Positions 35,825-44,414 of a stretch of DNA of 64,000 bases are shown here, piece by piece. The notes under the pieces are model-generated. The model was not told the DNA's origin and made no database searches. It saw only the letters and a list, made by a program, of their open reading frames with translations. Source of the stretch: JBBPYC01 sp038200275 (GTDB taxonomy: Bacteria; Pseudomonadota; Gammaproteobacteria; Burkholderiales; Burkholderiaceae_C); the NCBI GenBank assembly GCA_038200275.1, contig JBBPYC010000082.1:186001-250000 (forward strand), written 5' to 3'. A program made the position numbers and the translations under genes. Numbering within the stretch: position 1 is the stretch's first letter; each line of letters opens with the position of its first letter.

Positions 35825-36352
35825 TCACAGGGGACTATTCTCATCGGGATGCGGTGCCCAGCGCTGCGGCGCGAGCAATACCAGCGCCGCCACCGGCCAA
35901 ATTGCCGCTTCCAGCAGCGGTGCCAGCAGCACCCACCAGCCTGGGAACGATCCACCCACGACCATCCGCAACGCCAGCTCGATCCCGTGCGCAATTACAA
36001 ACAGCGGCAGCACCTGAAGCGCCTGTTGCGGCAGGCTGAACCACATCAACCGGCGGTTCAGCGCGACCGCGAAAAAGCACAGCGCCATGTACGCCAGCGC
36101 GTGCAGGCCCATCGGGCTGCCCTGATGCACGTCAATCAACAGGCCCAGCGCAAATCCCCATCCCATGCCGACGCGCCGCGGCTGGTACACGCTCCAGAAC
36201 AGCAGCACCACGGCAAGCAGGTCTGGCGCCCAGACGGCCGCGCCCCAGCCACCCATCGTCTCCACCATGCCGAGCGCAAAGGCCACCGCCAGGCTCGCGC
36301 CGATGAAGACCGGATTGGCCGGCAGCAGCAAGGGCTGGCCCAGCATCCTCAT
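35825..36352 (-). CDS. mreD: Rod shape-determining protein MreD
   Basis: Small polytopic inner-membrane protein of 175 residues with five hydrophobic segments. The family pattern of a basic WGFALGLLIDVHQGSPMGLH region, which marks the MreD core, is present. It acts with MreB, MreC, PBP2 and RodA in lateral wall synthesis. Its start overlaps the mreC stop by four bases (ATGA-type junction), indicating translational coupling. Gene order on the minus strand is mreB, mreC, mreD, mrdA. Confidence 0.93.
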   Translation of the reverse strand: MRMLGQPLLLPANPVFIGASLAVAFALGMVETMGGWGAAVWAPDLLAVVLLFWSVYQPRRVGMGWGFALGLLIDVHQGSPMGLHALAYMALCFFAVALNRRLMWFSLPQQALQVLPLFVIAHGIELALRMVVGGSFPGWWVLLAPLLEAAIWPVAALVLLAPQRWAPHPDENSPL

Positions 36353-37296
36353 CGGCCGCGTCCCTTCTTGCGCTCTGCGCTGGTGTTGCCGGGGCCAGAC
36401 AGATCGTCTGCCGAGCCAGGTCGCGGCGGCATCTGACCGGCAACCGGCTGCAGCACCATCACATAGCGCACACCCGCGATGCGTGCTGCGGGGGTCGACT
36501 GGATGTGCGAGAACGATGCATCGGCGCGGCGGTCGATCCGGTCGACGGTGGCAACCGGCAGGCCCGGTGGGTAGACGCCGTCGCCGCCGCTCGTGACCAG
36601 CAGATCGCCAGGCTCCACATCTGAGCTGCCAGCCATGAAGCGCAGCTCGAGCGTGTCGCCTTCGCTCCCTACAGCGGCCGGCTGGCCGTAAGCCACGCTG
36701 CGCGCGCGCGTGCGCGTGTTGAGCACCGGAATCGCTTGCGCGCGGTCCACCAGCAGCGTGACTTCGGCCACCAGCGGGTAGACCCGCGTGACCTGCCCCA
36801 GCACGCCGCGTTCATCCAGCACCGGCGAGCCGGCTGCCACGCCCTGCAACTGGCCTTTGGCGATGATCACCTTGCGCTGGAACGCGTCGGTCGACAGGTA
36901 CAGCACCTCGGCGACCTGCCCGGTCGCGGCCAACCGTGGCTGCAGGCCGAGCAGCTTGCGCAACTGCTGGTTTTCATCGGCGAGCTGCTGCGCTTGCAGA
37001 GCCTGCGCGGACTGCTCGGCCAGTTGCTCCCGGGCTTGGCGCTCGGACGTCTGCAACTGCGCCAGCGTCTGCGCGCTGACCCGCACATCGTGCACGAGCC
37101 GGATCGGCTGCAGCAACAGCCACTGCACCGGGTACAGCGCGGTTGCCAGCGCCGCGCGCAATGGCCGCGCAAACTCGAAGCGGCCATCGGCAACCATCAA
37201 AAACAGCCCAAGCGCCGCATAAAGATACAGCCGCGAACGCGCCGACGTGCGCTGATGCGTGCGCGTCTGGCTGGGTTCAGCGGAACCGAATGGCAT
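36349..37296 (-). CDS. mreC: Rod shape-determining protein MreC
   Basis: A bitopic protein of 315 residues. A short N-terminus precedes one membrane helix (SRLYLYAALGLFLMV), then a periplasmic coiled coil (QTLAQLQTSERQAREQLAEQ) and a C-terminal double beta-barrel (VLDERGVLGQVTRVYPLVAE, LLVTSGGDGVYPPGLPVATV). It links cytoskeletal MreB to the wall synthases. The start MPFGSAEPSQTR at the complement of 37294-37296 fits the usual N-terminus. An upstream in-frame ATG at the complement of 37366-37368 is possible, since no strong ribosome site marks either. The last about 30 residues are a basic Ser/Lys/Arg-rich tail. Confidence 0.93.
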   Translation of the reverse strand: MPFGSAEPSQTRTHQRTSARSRLYLYAALGLFLMVADGRFEFARPLRAALATALYPVQWLLLQPIRLVHDVRVSAQTLAQLQTSERQAREQLAEQSAQALQAQQLADENQQLRKLLGLQPRLAATGQVAEVLYLSTDAFQRKVIIAKGQLQGVAAGSPVLDERGVLGQVTRVYPLVAEVTLLVDRAQAIPVLNTRTRARSVAYGQPAAVGSEGDTLELRFMAGSSDVEPGDLLVTSGGDGVYPPGLPVATVDRIDRRADASFSHIQSTPAARIAGVRYVMVLQPVAGQMPPRPGSADDLSGPGNTSAERKKGRGR

Positions 37297-37480
37297 GGCG
37301 TGCGTGCAGGCGAGGAAAAAGGGAAACCGGATGTCCTGATCGGCTGATTTCAGCATCGGCTGCCACATGAAGCGGCCCGACCGAAAACGAAAACTCTATC
37401 CGAGCCCGCTTGCCCTGTCAGTTGCTTACGGCAATGGCGCTCGGTGCGCAGTCACAAGATTGAAACGAACGCTGCCTATT

Positions 37481-37578
37481 CCAGCAGGGGCCGCGGAGCT
37501 GGCTCCGCCAGGCCGCAGGCGCCGCCCCCGGTGGGGGGAAGCCGAAAGCCGAGCGCAGCGAGCGAAGGCTGGGGGAGA
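37481..37578 (-). repeat. GC-rich interspersed repeat, copy 1 (3' of mreB)
   Basis: This 98-base element shares with 60189-60290 a 12-base start CCAGCAGGGGCC, then GAGCTGG, a 27-base identical core beginning TCCGCCAGGCCGCAGGCGCC and ending CCG, and a GGGGGAGA end. The core contains a hairpin of CCCCCG against TGGGGGG. It begins directly after the mreB stop codon (five bases away) and lies in the mreB-mreC gap. Both copies have the same orientation relative to the gene they follow. From memory it resembles an element repeated in Comamonadaceae genomes. It may be an mRNA 3'-end stabiliser or processing site. Confidence 0.75.
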
Positions 37579-37583
37579 ACCAG

Positions 37584-38627
37584 TTAGTCACTCGAGAAAA
37601 TGAAACCAAGCCGGTCCATGCGGTCGAGTGCGATGCCGCAACCGCGCACCACGCAGGTCAGCGGGTCTTCCGCGATCAGCACGGGCAGGCCCGTCTCCTC
37701 CGACAGCAGTCGGTCCAGCCCTTTGAGCAGTGCGCCGCCGCCGGTCAGCATCATGCCGCGGTCGGCAATGTCGGCGCCGATCTCGGGCGGTGTCTGCTCC
37801 AGGGCGTTGCGCACCGCCACCACAATGTGATTCAGCGAGTCAGACAGCGCTTCGAGCACTTCGTTGGATGAGATGTTGAAGCTGCGCGGTACGCCCTCAG
37901 ACAAGTTGCGGCCCTTGACTTCCAGCTCCTTGATCTCGAACCCCGGAAACGCCGAGCCGATGGTTTTCTTGATGTGCTCAGCGGTCTGCTCACCGATCAT
38001 CATTCCATAGTTGCGCCGCACGTAGCTGATGATCGCTTCATCGAACCGGTCGCCGCCCACCCGCACGCTGCCCTTGTAGACCATGCCGCCAAGCGAGATC
38101 ACGCCGACTTCCGTGGTGCCGCCGCCGATATCGACCACCATCGAGCCGCTGGGCTCGGCCACCGGCAGGCCAGCACCCAGCGCGGCGGCCATCGGCTCTT
38201 CGATCAGATAGACCGCCGACGCACCCGCTGCCTCAGCCGCATCCTTGATCGCGCGGCGCTCGACCTGGGTGGAGCCGCACGGCACGCAGATGATGATGCG
38301 CGGGCTGGGCCGCAGGACGGAGCGCGGATGCACCATCTTGATGAACTGCTTGATCATCTGCTCGGTCACGACGAAGTCGGCGATCACGCCGTCTTTCATC
38401 GGCCGGATCGCTTCAATGTTGCCGGGCACCTTGCCGAGCATCGCCTTGGCCTCGTGGCCGACCGCCTGAATGACTTTTTTGCCGTGTGTTCCGCCTTCAT
38501 GCCGGATCGCGACGACCGACGGCTCATCCAGCACGATGCCCTTGTGACGCGCAAAAATCAGCGTATTCGCGGTGCCGAGGTCGATTGCCAGATCGGTCGA
38601 AAAATAGCGGCGGAATGCTCCGAACAT
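37584..38627 (-). CDS. mreB: Rod shape-determining protein MreB (actin homologue)
   Basis: Cytoplasmic actin-like ATPase that forms membrane-bound filaments and directs lateral wall synthesis. The length is 347 residues, exactly typical. Phosphate 1 motif is DLAIDLGTANTLIFARHKGI, connect 1 and phosphate 2 regions include VPCGSTQVERRAI and MVVDIGGGTTEVGVISLGG, and the adenosine region is MMLTGGGALLKGLDRLL. The start MFGAFRRYFSTD at the complement of 38625-38627 is the normal one. The open frame extends 660 codons further, across gatC and gatA in antisense, and that part is not real. It is divergent from gatC with 238 bases between the starts, which should hold both promoters. Confidence 0.97.
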   Translation of the reverse strand: MFGAFRRYFSTDLAIDLGTANTLIFARHKGIVLDEPSVVAIRHEGGTHGKKVIQAVGHEAKAMLGKVPGNIEAIRPMKDGVIADFVVTEQMIKQFIKMVHPRSVLRPSPRIIICVPCGSTQVERRAIKDAAEAAGASAVYLIEEPMAAALGAGLPVAEPSGSMVVDIGGGTTEVGVISLGGMVYKGSVRVGGDRFDEAIISYVRRNYGMMIGEQTAEHIKKTIGSAFPGFEIKELEVKGRNLSEGVPRSFNISSNEVLEALSDSLNHIVVAVRNALEQTPPEIGADIADRGMMLTGGGALLKGLDRLLSEETGLPVLIAEDPLTCVVRGCGIALDRMDRLGFIFSSD

Positions 38628-38865
38628 GGGGAAAACTTTCTGTTGGTGCCGCCGCGGCGCCCGAGCGAAAGCCAGAGTCGGCATCGACCGTTTGGCTTGG
38701 GGCGCGGAGGTTCGGCGCGTGTGCGGCCGGTTGTCTTGAACAGAAACCGGGCGCGCCGAAGGCGGGATAATAACTGATCCCCTTGTCGCGAAGGCCCTGC
38801 GCGCGGTCTGCCGACGCGCATGGGAACGCCGCGCTTTTGCTTCGTTTTGCTGTTGTTCGCCCACC

Positions 38866-39165
38866 ATGTCGTTGAATCTTCCCCAACTCAGCCGCGTCGC
38901 CCAACTCGCGCGGCTCGATCCTGGCCCCGAGGCGTCGGCGCGCTTGCTTGCCCAACTGAACGACCTGTTTGCGCTGGTCGAAAAGATGCAGGCAATCGAC
39001 ACCCATGGCGTCGAGCCACTCGCGCACCCGCTGGCCACCCTGCGCGAAGTCGCTGCGCCGCTGGCCGACGATGTGGTGAGCGAGCCGTCGACGCGCGAGG
39101 CGAACCAGCGCAGCGCACCGGCGACAGAGCGCGGCCTGTACCTCGTGCCGCGGGTGATCGAATGA
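38866..39165 (+). CDS. gatC: Aspartyl/glutamyl-tRNA(Asn/Gln) amidotransferase subunit C
   Basis: The 99-residue GatC stabilises GatA and holds the GatCAB complex together. The N-terminal RVAQLARLDPGPEASARLLA helix and the DTHGVEPLAHPL motif, followed by LREVAAPLADDV, are typical. The C-terminus LYLVPRVIE is the usual ending. Its stop overlaps the gatA start in ATGA (39162-39165), so translation is coupled. It is the first gene of gatCAB, divergent from mreB. Confidence 0.95.
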   Translation: MSLNLPQLSRVAQLARLDPGPEASARLLAQLNDLFALVEKMQAIDTHGVEPLAHPLATLREVAAPLADDVVSEPSTREANQRSAPATERGLYLVPRVIE

Positions 39166-40637
39166 CGACCGATCTGGCCGACTGCACGGCGGTGCAACTG
39201 GCTGCGCGGCTGCGCGACAAGGACCTCTCCAGCGTCGAGGCGGCGCGCTACTTTCTGGACCGGAGCCGAAAGCACGACGCGCTGGGTGCCTATCTGGCCA
39301 TCGACGAAGAAGTCACGCTGATCCAGGCGCGCGCAGCCGATGCGCGCATTGCCGCAGGCGATGCCGCGCCGCTGCTGGGCGTGCCGATCGCGCACAAGGA
39401 CATCTTCGTCACGAAGGATTTCGCCTCCACCGCTGGCTCGAAGATGCTGGACGGCTACCGCTCGCCGTTCGATGCCACGGTGGTCGCGAAACTTGGACAA
39501 GCCGGCGCCGTGACGCTCGGCAAGCTCAACTGCGATGAATTCGCGATGGGTTCGTCGAACGAGAATTCGGCGTTCCGCCCCGCCCAGAATCCGTGGGACA
39601 CGAGCCGTGTTCCCGGTGGCTCGTCCGGCGGCAGTGCGGTCGCCGTGGCGGCCCGGCTCTGCCCTGCGGCCACCGGCACCGACACCGGCGGCTCGGTGCG
39701 CCAACCGGCGGCGTTTTGCGGCATCACCGGCATCAAGCCGACGTACGGCCGCGCGTCGCGCTACGGGATGATCGCGTTCGCGTCCAGCCTGGATCAGGCC
39801 GGCGTGATGGCGCGCACGGCGGAAGATTGCGCGCTGCTGTTGTCGGCGATATGCGGGCCTGACCTGAGCCGCGATGCGACGTCGATCGACCGGCCGACTG
39901 AGGACTATTCGCGCAGCTTGGCCGATTCGATCGAAGGTTTGCGGATCGGCCTGCCAAAAGAATTCTTCGGCGCGGGCCTGAACAGCGATGTGCAGGCCGC
40001 TGTTGACCAAGCGCTGCAGCAGCTTGAAAAACTCGGCGCCCGGCTGGTGCCGATTTCCCTGCCGCTGACCGAGCTGGCCATCCCCGTCTACTACGTGATC
40101 GCACCGGCCGAAGCGTCGAGCAACCTCGCGCGCTTCGACGGCGTGCGCTACGGCCACCGCGCGGCCGATTACACCGATCTGGCCGACATGTACTTGAAGT
40201 CGCGCACGGAAGGGTTCGGGCCCGAGGTACAGCGCCGCATCATGATCGGCACCTTTGTGCTGTCGCACGGTTATTACGATGCCTACTACCTGCAGGCGCA
40301 AAAGATCCGCCGCATGATCGCCGACGACTTTCAGCGCGCGTTTGCTGCCGATTGCGACGTGATCGCCGGGCCGGTCGCGCCGACGGTGGCCTGGAAGCTC
40401 GGAGAGATCGCCGATGACCCGATCGCCAACTATCTGGCCGACATCTTCACGCTGCCGGCTTCGCTGGCTGGCCTGCCCGGCTTGAGTGTGCCGGCCGGTT
40501 TCGGCGCGCATGGCATGCCGGTCGGGCTGCAGTTGATCGGCAATTACTTTGAAGAAGCGCAGCTGCTGAACGTTGCGCACCGGCTGCAGCAAGCGACCGA
40601 CTTTCATCTGCGCCGGCCCACCGGGGTTGCGTCATGA
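39162..40637 (+). CDS. gatA: Aspartyl/glutamyl-tRNA(Asn/Gln) amidotransferase subunit A
   Basis: GatA supplies the ammonia by hydrolysing glutamine, so that mischarged Glu-tRNA(Gln) or Asp-tRNA(Asn) is corrected by GatB. The 491-residue amidase has the Ser-cisSer-Lys triad: lysine in GVPIAHKDIFVTK, the Gly/Ser-rich RVPGGSSGGSAVAVAARLCP, and the nucleophile region GTDTGGSVRQPA. The later ASRYGMIAFASSLDQAGVMA is also conserved. It starts in the ATGA overlap with gatC and ends in an ATGA overlap with gatB at 40634-40637. The presence of GatCAB suggests that this organism lacks a dedicated glutaminyl- and/or asparaginyl-tRNA synthetase. Confidence 0.97.
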   Translation: MTTDLADCTAVQLAARLRDKDLSSVEAARYFLDRSRKHDALGAYLAIDEEVTLIQARAADARIAAGDAAPLLGVPIAHKDIFVTKDFASTAGSKMLDGYRSPFDATVVAKLGQAGAVTLGKLNCDEFAMGSSNENSAFRPAQNPWDTSRVPGGSSGGSAVAVAARLCPAATGTDTGGSVRQPAAFCGITGIKPTYGRASRYGMIAFASSLDQAGVMARTAEDCALLLSAICGPDLSRDATSIDRPTEDYSRSLADSIEGLRIGLPKEFFGAGLNSDVQAAVDQALQQLEKLGARLVPISLPLTELAIPVYYVIAPAEASSNLARFDGVRYGHRAADYTDLADMYLKSRTEGFGPEVQRRIMIGTFVLSHGYYDAYYLQAQKIRRMIADDFQRAFAADCDVIAGPVAPTVAWKLGEIADDPIANYLADIFTLPASLAGLPGLSVPAGFGAHGMPVGLQLIGNYFEEAQLLNVAHRLQQATDFHLRRPTGVAS

Positions 40638-42115
40638 GCAGCACCTCCGCTCCCTCCTCCTCCGCCGCCGCCTCCAGACTCGTGCAGGGCTGGGAAGTCG
40701 TCATCGGCTTCGAAACGCACACGCAGCTCTCGACCCAGGCCAAGATGTTCAGCCGCGCGGCCACCGCGTTCGGTGCCGAGCCGAATACGCAGGCCTGCGC
40801 GGTTGACTTGGCGCTGCCCGGTACCCTGCCTGTACCGAACCGTGGCGCGGTTGAGCGCGCTATCATTTTTGGCCTCGCGATTGGCGCCCACATTGCCCCG
40901 CGCAGCGTTTTTGCGAGGAAAAACTACTTTTATCCCGATCTGCCCAAGGGCTACCAGATCAGCCAGTTCGAGATCCCGGTGGTGCAAGGTGGCGACATTG
41001 CGTTCGAGTTTGAAGGCAAGCAACGATCGGTTCGGCTGGTGCGCGCGCACCTCGAAGAAGATGCCGGCAAATCGCTGCACGAAGACTTCGTCGGCATGAG
41101 CGGTATTGACTTGAACCGCGCCGGCACCCCGCTGCTCGAGATCGTGACCGAGCCGGACATGCGCTCTTCCTCCGAGGCAGTCGCCTACGCCAAAGAGCTG
41201 CACAAGCTGGTGACCTGGCTCGGCATCTGCGACGGCAACATGCAGGAAGGCTCGTTCCGTTGCGATGCGAACGTGTCGGTGCGCCGGCCCGGCGCAGAAC
41301 TCGGCACACGCCGCGAGATCAAGAACCTGAACAGCTTTCGCAACATGCAGCAGGCGATCGACTTCGAAGTGCGCTGGCAGATCGAGCAGATCGAAGACGG
41401 CCACACCATCCAGCAGGCCACCGTGCTGTTCAACCCCGACACCGGCGAGACGCGCGCAATGCGCAGCAAGGAAGACTCGGCCGACTACCGATATTTCCCC
41501 GACCCCGACCTGCCGCCGCTCATGATCGATGCCGCCTGGATTGAGCGGCTGCGCGGCGAGATGGTCGAGCTGCCGCGTGCGGTGGCCGAGCGCTTCATGC
41601 GCGTGCATGGGTTGAGTGAATACGATGCGACCGCTTTGACGCAGTCCCAAGCCACCGCGCGTTACTTTGAAGCAGCAACCCGCGCTTGCGGCGCGCCAAA
41701 GCTGGTGGCTAACTGGATCACAGGCGAACTCAACCGCCGGCTGAACGCAGAGGAATTGTCAATCGACGAATCGCCGGTGCCAGCCGCGCAACTGGCTATC
41801 CTTGTCGCAAGCATCGCCGACGATACCATTTCCAATAACGCCGCGAGACAGGTATTCGAGGCGCTGTGGGACGTTTGTGGCCGCGAATCCGTCGATGCAC
41901 TGATCGACAAGTTAGGCCTCCGTCAGATGAACGACGATGCGGCACTCAAAGCGATGGTTGAGTCGGTCATTAAAGCCAACCCCGACAACGTTGCGCAGTT
42001 CCGTGCGGGCAAAGACAAGGCATTCAACGCGCTGGTAGGTCAGGTCATGAAAGCCAGCGCCGGCAAAGCCAACCCGGCGCAAGTCAACGCGTTGCTGAAG
42101 TCGATGCTGGCCTGA
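40634..42115 (+). CDS. gatB: Aspartyl/glutamyl-tRNA(Asn/Gln) amidotransferase subunit B
   Basis: GatB binds the mischarged tRNA and ATP and performs the amidation. The 493-residue protein begins with a Ser/Ala-rich stretch followed by GWEVVIGFETHTQLSTQAKM. It continues with PGTLPVPNR, NYFYPDLPKGYQISQFE, DLNRAGTPLLEIVTEPDM, GNMQEGSFRCDANVSVR and SADYRYFPDPDLPPL, all GatB signatures. The C-terminal YqeY-like tail binds tRNA. The last 32 bases overlap the convergent DUF4124 gene. A microsatellite-like TCC/CGCC run in its first 15 codons encodes the Ser/Ala stretch. Confidence 0.97.
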   Translation: MSSTSAPSSSAAASRLVQGWEVVIGFETHTQLSTQAKMFSRAATAFGAEPNTQACAVDLALPGTLPVPNRGAVERAIIFGLAIGAHIAPRSVFARKNYFYPDLPKGYQISQFEIPVVQGGDIAFEFEGKQRSVRLVRAHLEEDAGKSLHEDFVGMSGIDLNRAGTPLLEIVTEPDMRSSSEAVAYAKELHKLVTWLGICDGNMQEGSFRCDANVSVRRPGAELGTRREIKNLNSFRNMQQAIDFEVRWQIEQIEDGHTIQQATVLFNPDTGETRAMRSKEDSADYRYFPDPDLPPLMIDAAWIERLRGEMVELPRAVAERFMRVHGLSEYDATALTQSQATARYFEAATRACGAPKLVANWITGELNRRLNAEELSIDESPVPAAQLAILVASIADDTISNNAARQVFEALWDVCGRESVDALIDKLGLRQMNDDAALKAMVESVIKANPDNVAQFRAGKDKAFNALVGQVMKASAGKANPAQVNALLKSMLA

Positions 42116-42764
42116 GCGCCGTCGAGGACACGCCGCCGCTTTGCGCCGCCCACAACGGCTTCAGGCGGCCAAGCTCTTCATCGAACCGCGCGTTGATGCG
42201 GGTTTTCTCGGCATCCTGGTCGCCAATGAAGCGATGCTGCAGCGCCACGCTGTGCTCGTTTTCAGCGACCTGGCGCTTCAGCGATGCGGGTGCCTTGTTC
42301 GGCTCCTTCACGTAGAACTCCATTTCGGCCATCAGTTGTTCGCGTTCGCGTGCCAACTCGCCCACGCGCTTCTTCGCTGCCAGGATGACCGCATCGACCT
42401 GCGTCAGCGCTTCGCTGCGCTCTGCATCGTGGCCGCCCTTGTTCTTGTAGCGCGACAGCAGCGCACGATCGCGGCGGCGTTCTTCGGCCTGGCGCGCCGC
42501 ATCTTCCGAAGCCTGCTGCTCGCGCGCTTCGACCACCGCGCGTTCCTGCGCGGTCAGCGAAGGGCCGACCAATCGCCGCGTGGTGCCGCTGGCGTTCAAC
42601 TCGCGTTGCTCCCGGTCAATGCAGTCTCGGATCGGTCGGTCGGACGTGAGATTGCGACCCTTGCCGTCGGTGCAGCTGTAGATGCCTTGCGCATGCAGCG
42701 CAGGCGCAAGCGTCGCGGCAGCGATGGCGAAGGTCAAAGCAGACAAGGGCAACATGCGGCTCAC
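42084..42764 (-). CDS. DUF4124 domain protein with coiled coil, exported
   Basis: The 226-residue product has a Sec signal peptide (MLPLSALTFAIAAATLAPALHAQ). A DUF4124 N-terminal motif follows (GIYSCTDGKGRNLTSDRPIRDC), with two cysteines that may form a disulfide. Then comes a long charged helix rich in Arg, Glu and Ala (QASEDAARQAEERRRDRALL and AKKRVGELAREREQLMAEME). It is a common Burkholderiales envelope protein of unknown function. It starts 11 bases after the pyrE stop on the same strand, so the two form an operon. Its 3' end overlaps gatB by 32 bases. Confidence 0.88.
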   Translation of the reverse strand: MSRMLPLSALTFAIAAATLAPALHAQGIYSCTDGKGRNLTSDRPIRDCIDREQRELNASGTTRRLVGPSLTAQERAVVEAREQQASEDAARQAEERRRDRALLSRYKNKGGHDAERSEALTQVDAVILAAKKRVGELAREREQLMAEMEFYVKEPNKAPASLKRQVAENEHSVALQHRFIGDQDAEKTRINARFDEELGRLKPLWAAQSGGVSSTALRPASTSATR

Positions 42765-42775
42765 AAGACGTCTCC

Positions 42776-43483
42776 TCAGTCGTCACGGTCAACGCCGTAA
42801 CGGTCTCGGTAGGCTAGCACCCGACCATGCCAAGCGGCCTGTTCGGAATCGGCTTGCTGTACCAAATACTGCAGCAAATCGCTGAGTTTGGCGATCGTGG
42901 CGACCTGCATGCCCAAATCGTTCCGGACGTACTGCACCGCACTGCGCGGCACATCCTGGCCGCCTTCGGTCGCCATCTCCTGCCGGTCCAGTGCGATCGC
43001 GACCGCGTGCGGCATCGCGCCGGCAGCCTTGATCAATGCGATCGACTCACGCACTGCGGTGCCGGCCGACATCACGTCGTCGACGATCAGCACCCGGCCC
43101 TGCAACGGCGCACCCACCAACATGCCGCCCTCGCCGTGGTCCTTCGCTTCCTTGCGGTTGTAGGCAAAAGGCACGTTGCGCCCGGCTCGGGCCAACTCGA
43201 CCGCAACCACCGCACCCAGCGGGATGCCCTTGTAGGCCGGCCCAAACAGCATGTCGAACTCGATGCCGCTGCGCAGAATGCTGCGTGCATAAAATTCCCC
43301 CAGCCTGAGCAGCGCCGCGCCGTCGTCGAACAAGCCGGCGTTGAAAAAATACGGACTGAGTCGCCCCGCCTTCGTCTTGAATTCACCGAAGCGCAGCACG
43401 CCTTCGTCCAGCGCAAATTGTACGAACTCGAGCGCCAATCCGTCGGCGTTCCCGGCATCGTCTCCGTGGGGTTGCAGCGCCAT
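42776..43483 (-). CDS. pyrE: Orotate phosphoribosyltransferase
   Basis: Pyrimidine biosynthesis enzyme that joins orotate and PRPP to give orotidine 5'-phosphate. The 235-residue protein has KTKAGRLSPYFFNAGLF near the start, FDMLFGPAYKGIPLG, the flexible loop NRKEAKDHGEGG and the PRPP-binding motif RVLIVDDVMSAGTAVRE. The ATG at the complement of 43481-43483 has GAAGG five bases upstream. The longer open frame to 43690 overlaps the divergent exonuclease gene and is rejected. The start is 55 bases from the exonuclease III start on the other strand. Confidence 0.96.
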   Translation of the reverse strand: MALQPHGDDAGNADGLALEFVQFALDEGVLRFGEFKTKAGRLSPYFFNAGLFDDGAALLRLGEFYARSILRSGIEFDMLFGPAYKGIPLGAVVAVELARAGRNVPFAYNRKEAKDHGEGGMLVGAPLQGRVLIVDDVMSAGTAVRESIALIKAAGAMPHAVAIALDRQEMATEGGQDVPRSAVQYVRNDLGMQVATIAKLSDLLQYLVQQADSEQAAWHGRVLAYRDRYGVDRDD

Positions 43484-43538
43484 CGCAGCCTTCTCCTTCT
43501 TCCTGTTTCTCAAATGTGTTGGGGATCGATCCAAGCCG

Positions 43539-44330
43539 ATGTTCAAGCTGACCAGCCTCAATCTGAACGGCCTGCGCTCGGCCACCACCAAAGGCCTGGA
43601 AGGCTGGCTCGAACAGAGCCGCCCTGACTGCGTCTGCGTGCAGGAAATCCGCGTGCAGGCCGCCGATGTGTTGAATCGGCACGAGCGCATCGCCAGCCTA
43701 GAAGGTCACTTTCATTTTGCCGCGAAGAAGGGCTATGCCGGCGTCGGCATCTACACCCGGCAAGCACCCAGCGACGTGATCTGCGGCTTCGGCTCTGACG
43801 AGTTCGATGCGGAAGGCCGCTGCCTCGAACTGCGCTTCGACACGCCTGCGCGCAAGCTGTCGATCCTGAGCTGCTACTTCCCCAGCGGCTCGGCCGGTGA
43901 ACACCGGCAAGCCGCCAAATTTCGCTTTCTCGACCTGATCGAACCGCACTTGGAACAGCTCAAAGCCGAGCGCGAATTCATCCTGTGCGGCGACATCAAC
44001 ATCGCGCACCAGCAGATCGACTTGAAGAACTGGAAGAGCAACCAGAAGAACAGCGGCTTCACGCTGGAAGAGCGCGCCTGGATGAGCAAGCTGCTGTCGG
44101 AGACGGGCTTGGTCGACGTCTACCGCAAGCTGCAGCCCGATGCGACGGATGCGGCCTACACCTGGTGGAGCAACCGCGGCGGGGCTTATGCGAACAATGT
44201 GGGGTGGCGGATTGACTATCACCTGGCGACGCGCGGCTTGGCCGAGTTCGCACGCCATGAGTCAATCTACAAGGCACAGAAGTTCTCGGACCACGCGCCG
44301 ATCACAGTGGACTACGACTTCGCGATTTGA
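43539..44330 (+). CDS. xth: Exodeoxyribonuclease III (AP endonuclease family)
   Basis: DNA repair nuclease that cuts at abasic sites and trims 3' ends. The 263-residue protein starts MFKLTSLNLNGLRSATTKGL. It has the catalytic CVQEIRVQ (metal-binding Glu), SCYFPSGS with the central Tyr, FILCGDINIAHQQIDL with Asp and Asn, TWWSNRG near the end, and the terminal KFSDHAPITVDYDF with the Asp/His pair. The family is complete. A 32-base piece of this gene (43977-44008) recurs with two mismatches at 49195-49226. Confidence 0.96.
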   Translation: MFKLTSLNLNGLRSATTKGLEGWLEQSRPDCVCVQEIRVQAADVLNRHERIASLEGHFHFAAKKGYAGVGIYTRQAPSDVICGFGSDEFDAEGRCLELRFDTPARKLSILSCYFPSGSAGEHRQAAKFRFLDLIEPHLEQLKAEREFILCGDINIAHQQIDLKNWKSNQKNSGFTLEERAWMSKLLSETGLVDVYRKLQPDATDAAYTWWSNRGGAYANNVGWRIDYHLATRGLAEFARHESIYKAQKFSDHAPITVDYDFAI

Positions 44331-44414
44331 TCCAACACCGTTGCGGGCGTCGCAACTTGCCAGTTTCGGGATCGAGCATCGAAGGGCCAGCCTTATCAAA
44401 GCAATCTGCGGACT

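Noticed and set aside
38628..40607. Upstream extension of the mreB frame across gatC and gatA
   Set aside because: MreB is full length from 38627, and the extension is antisense to gatC and gatA.
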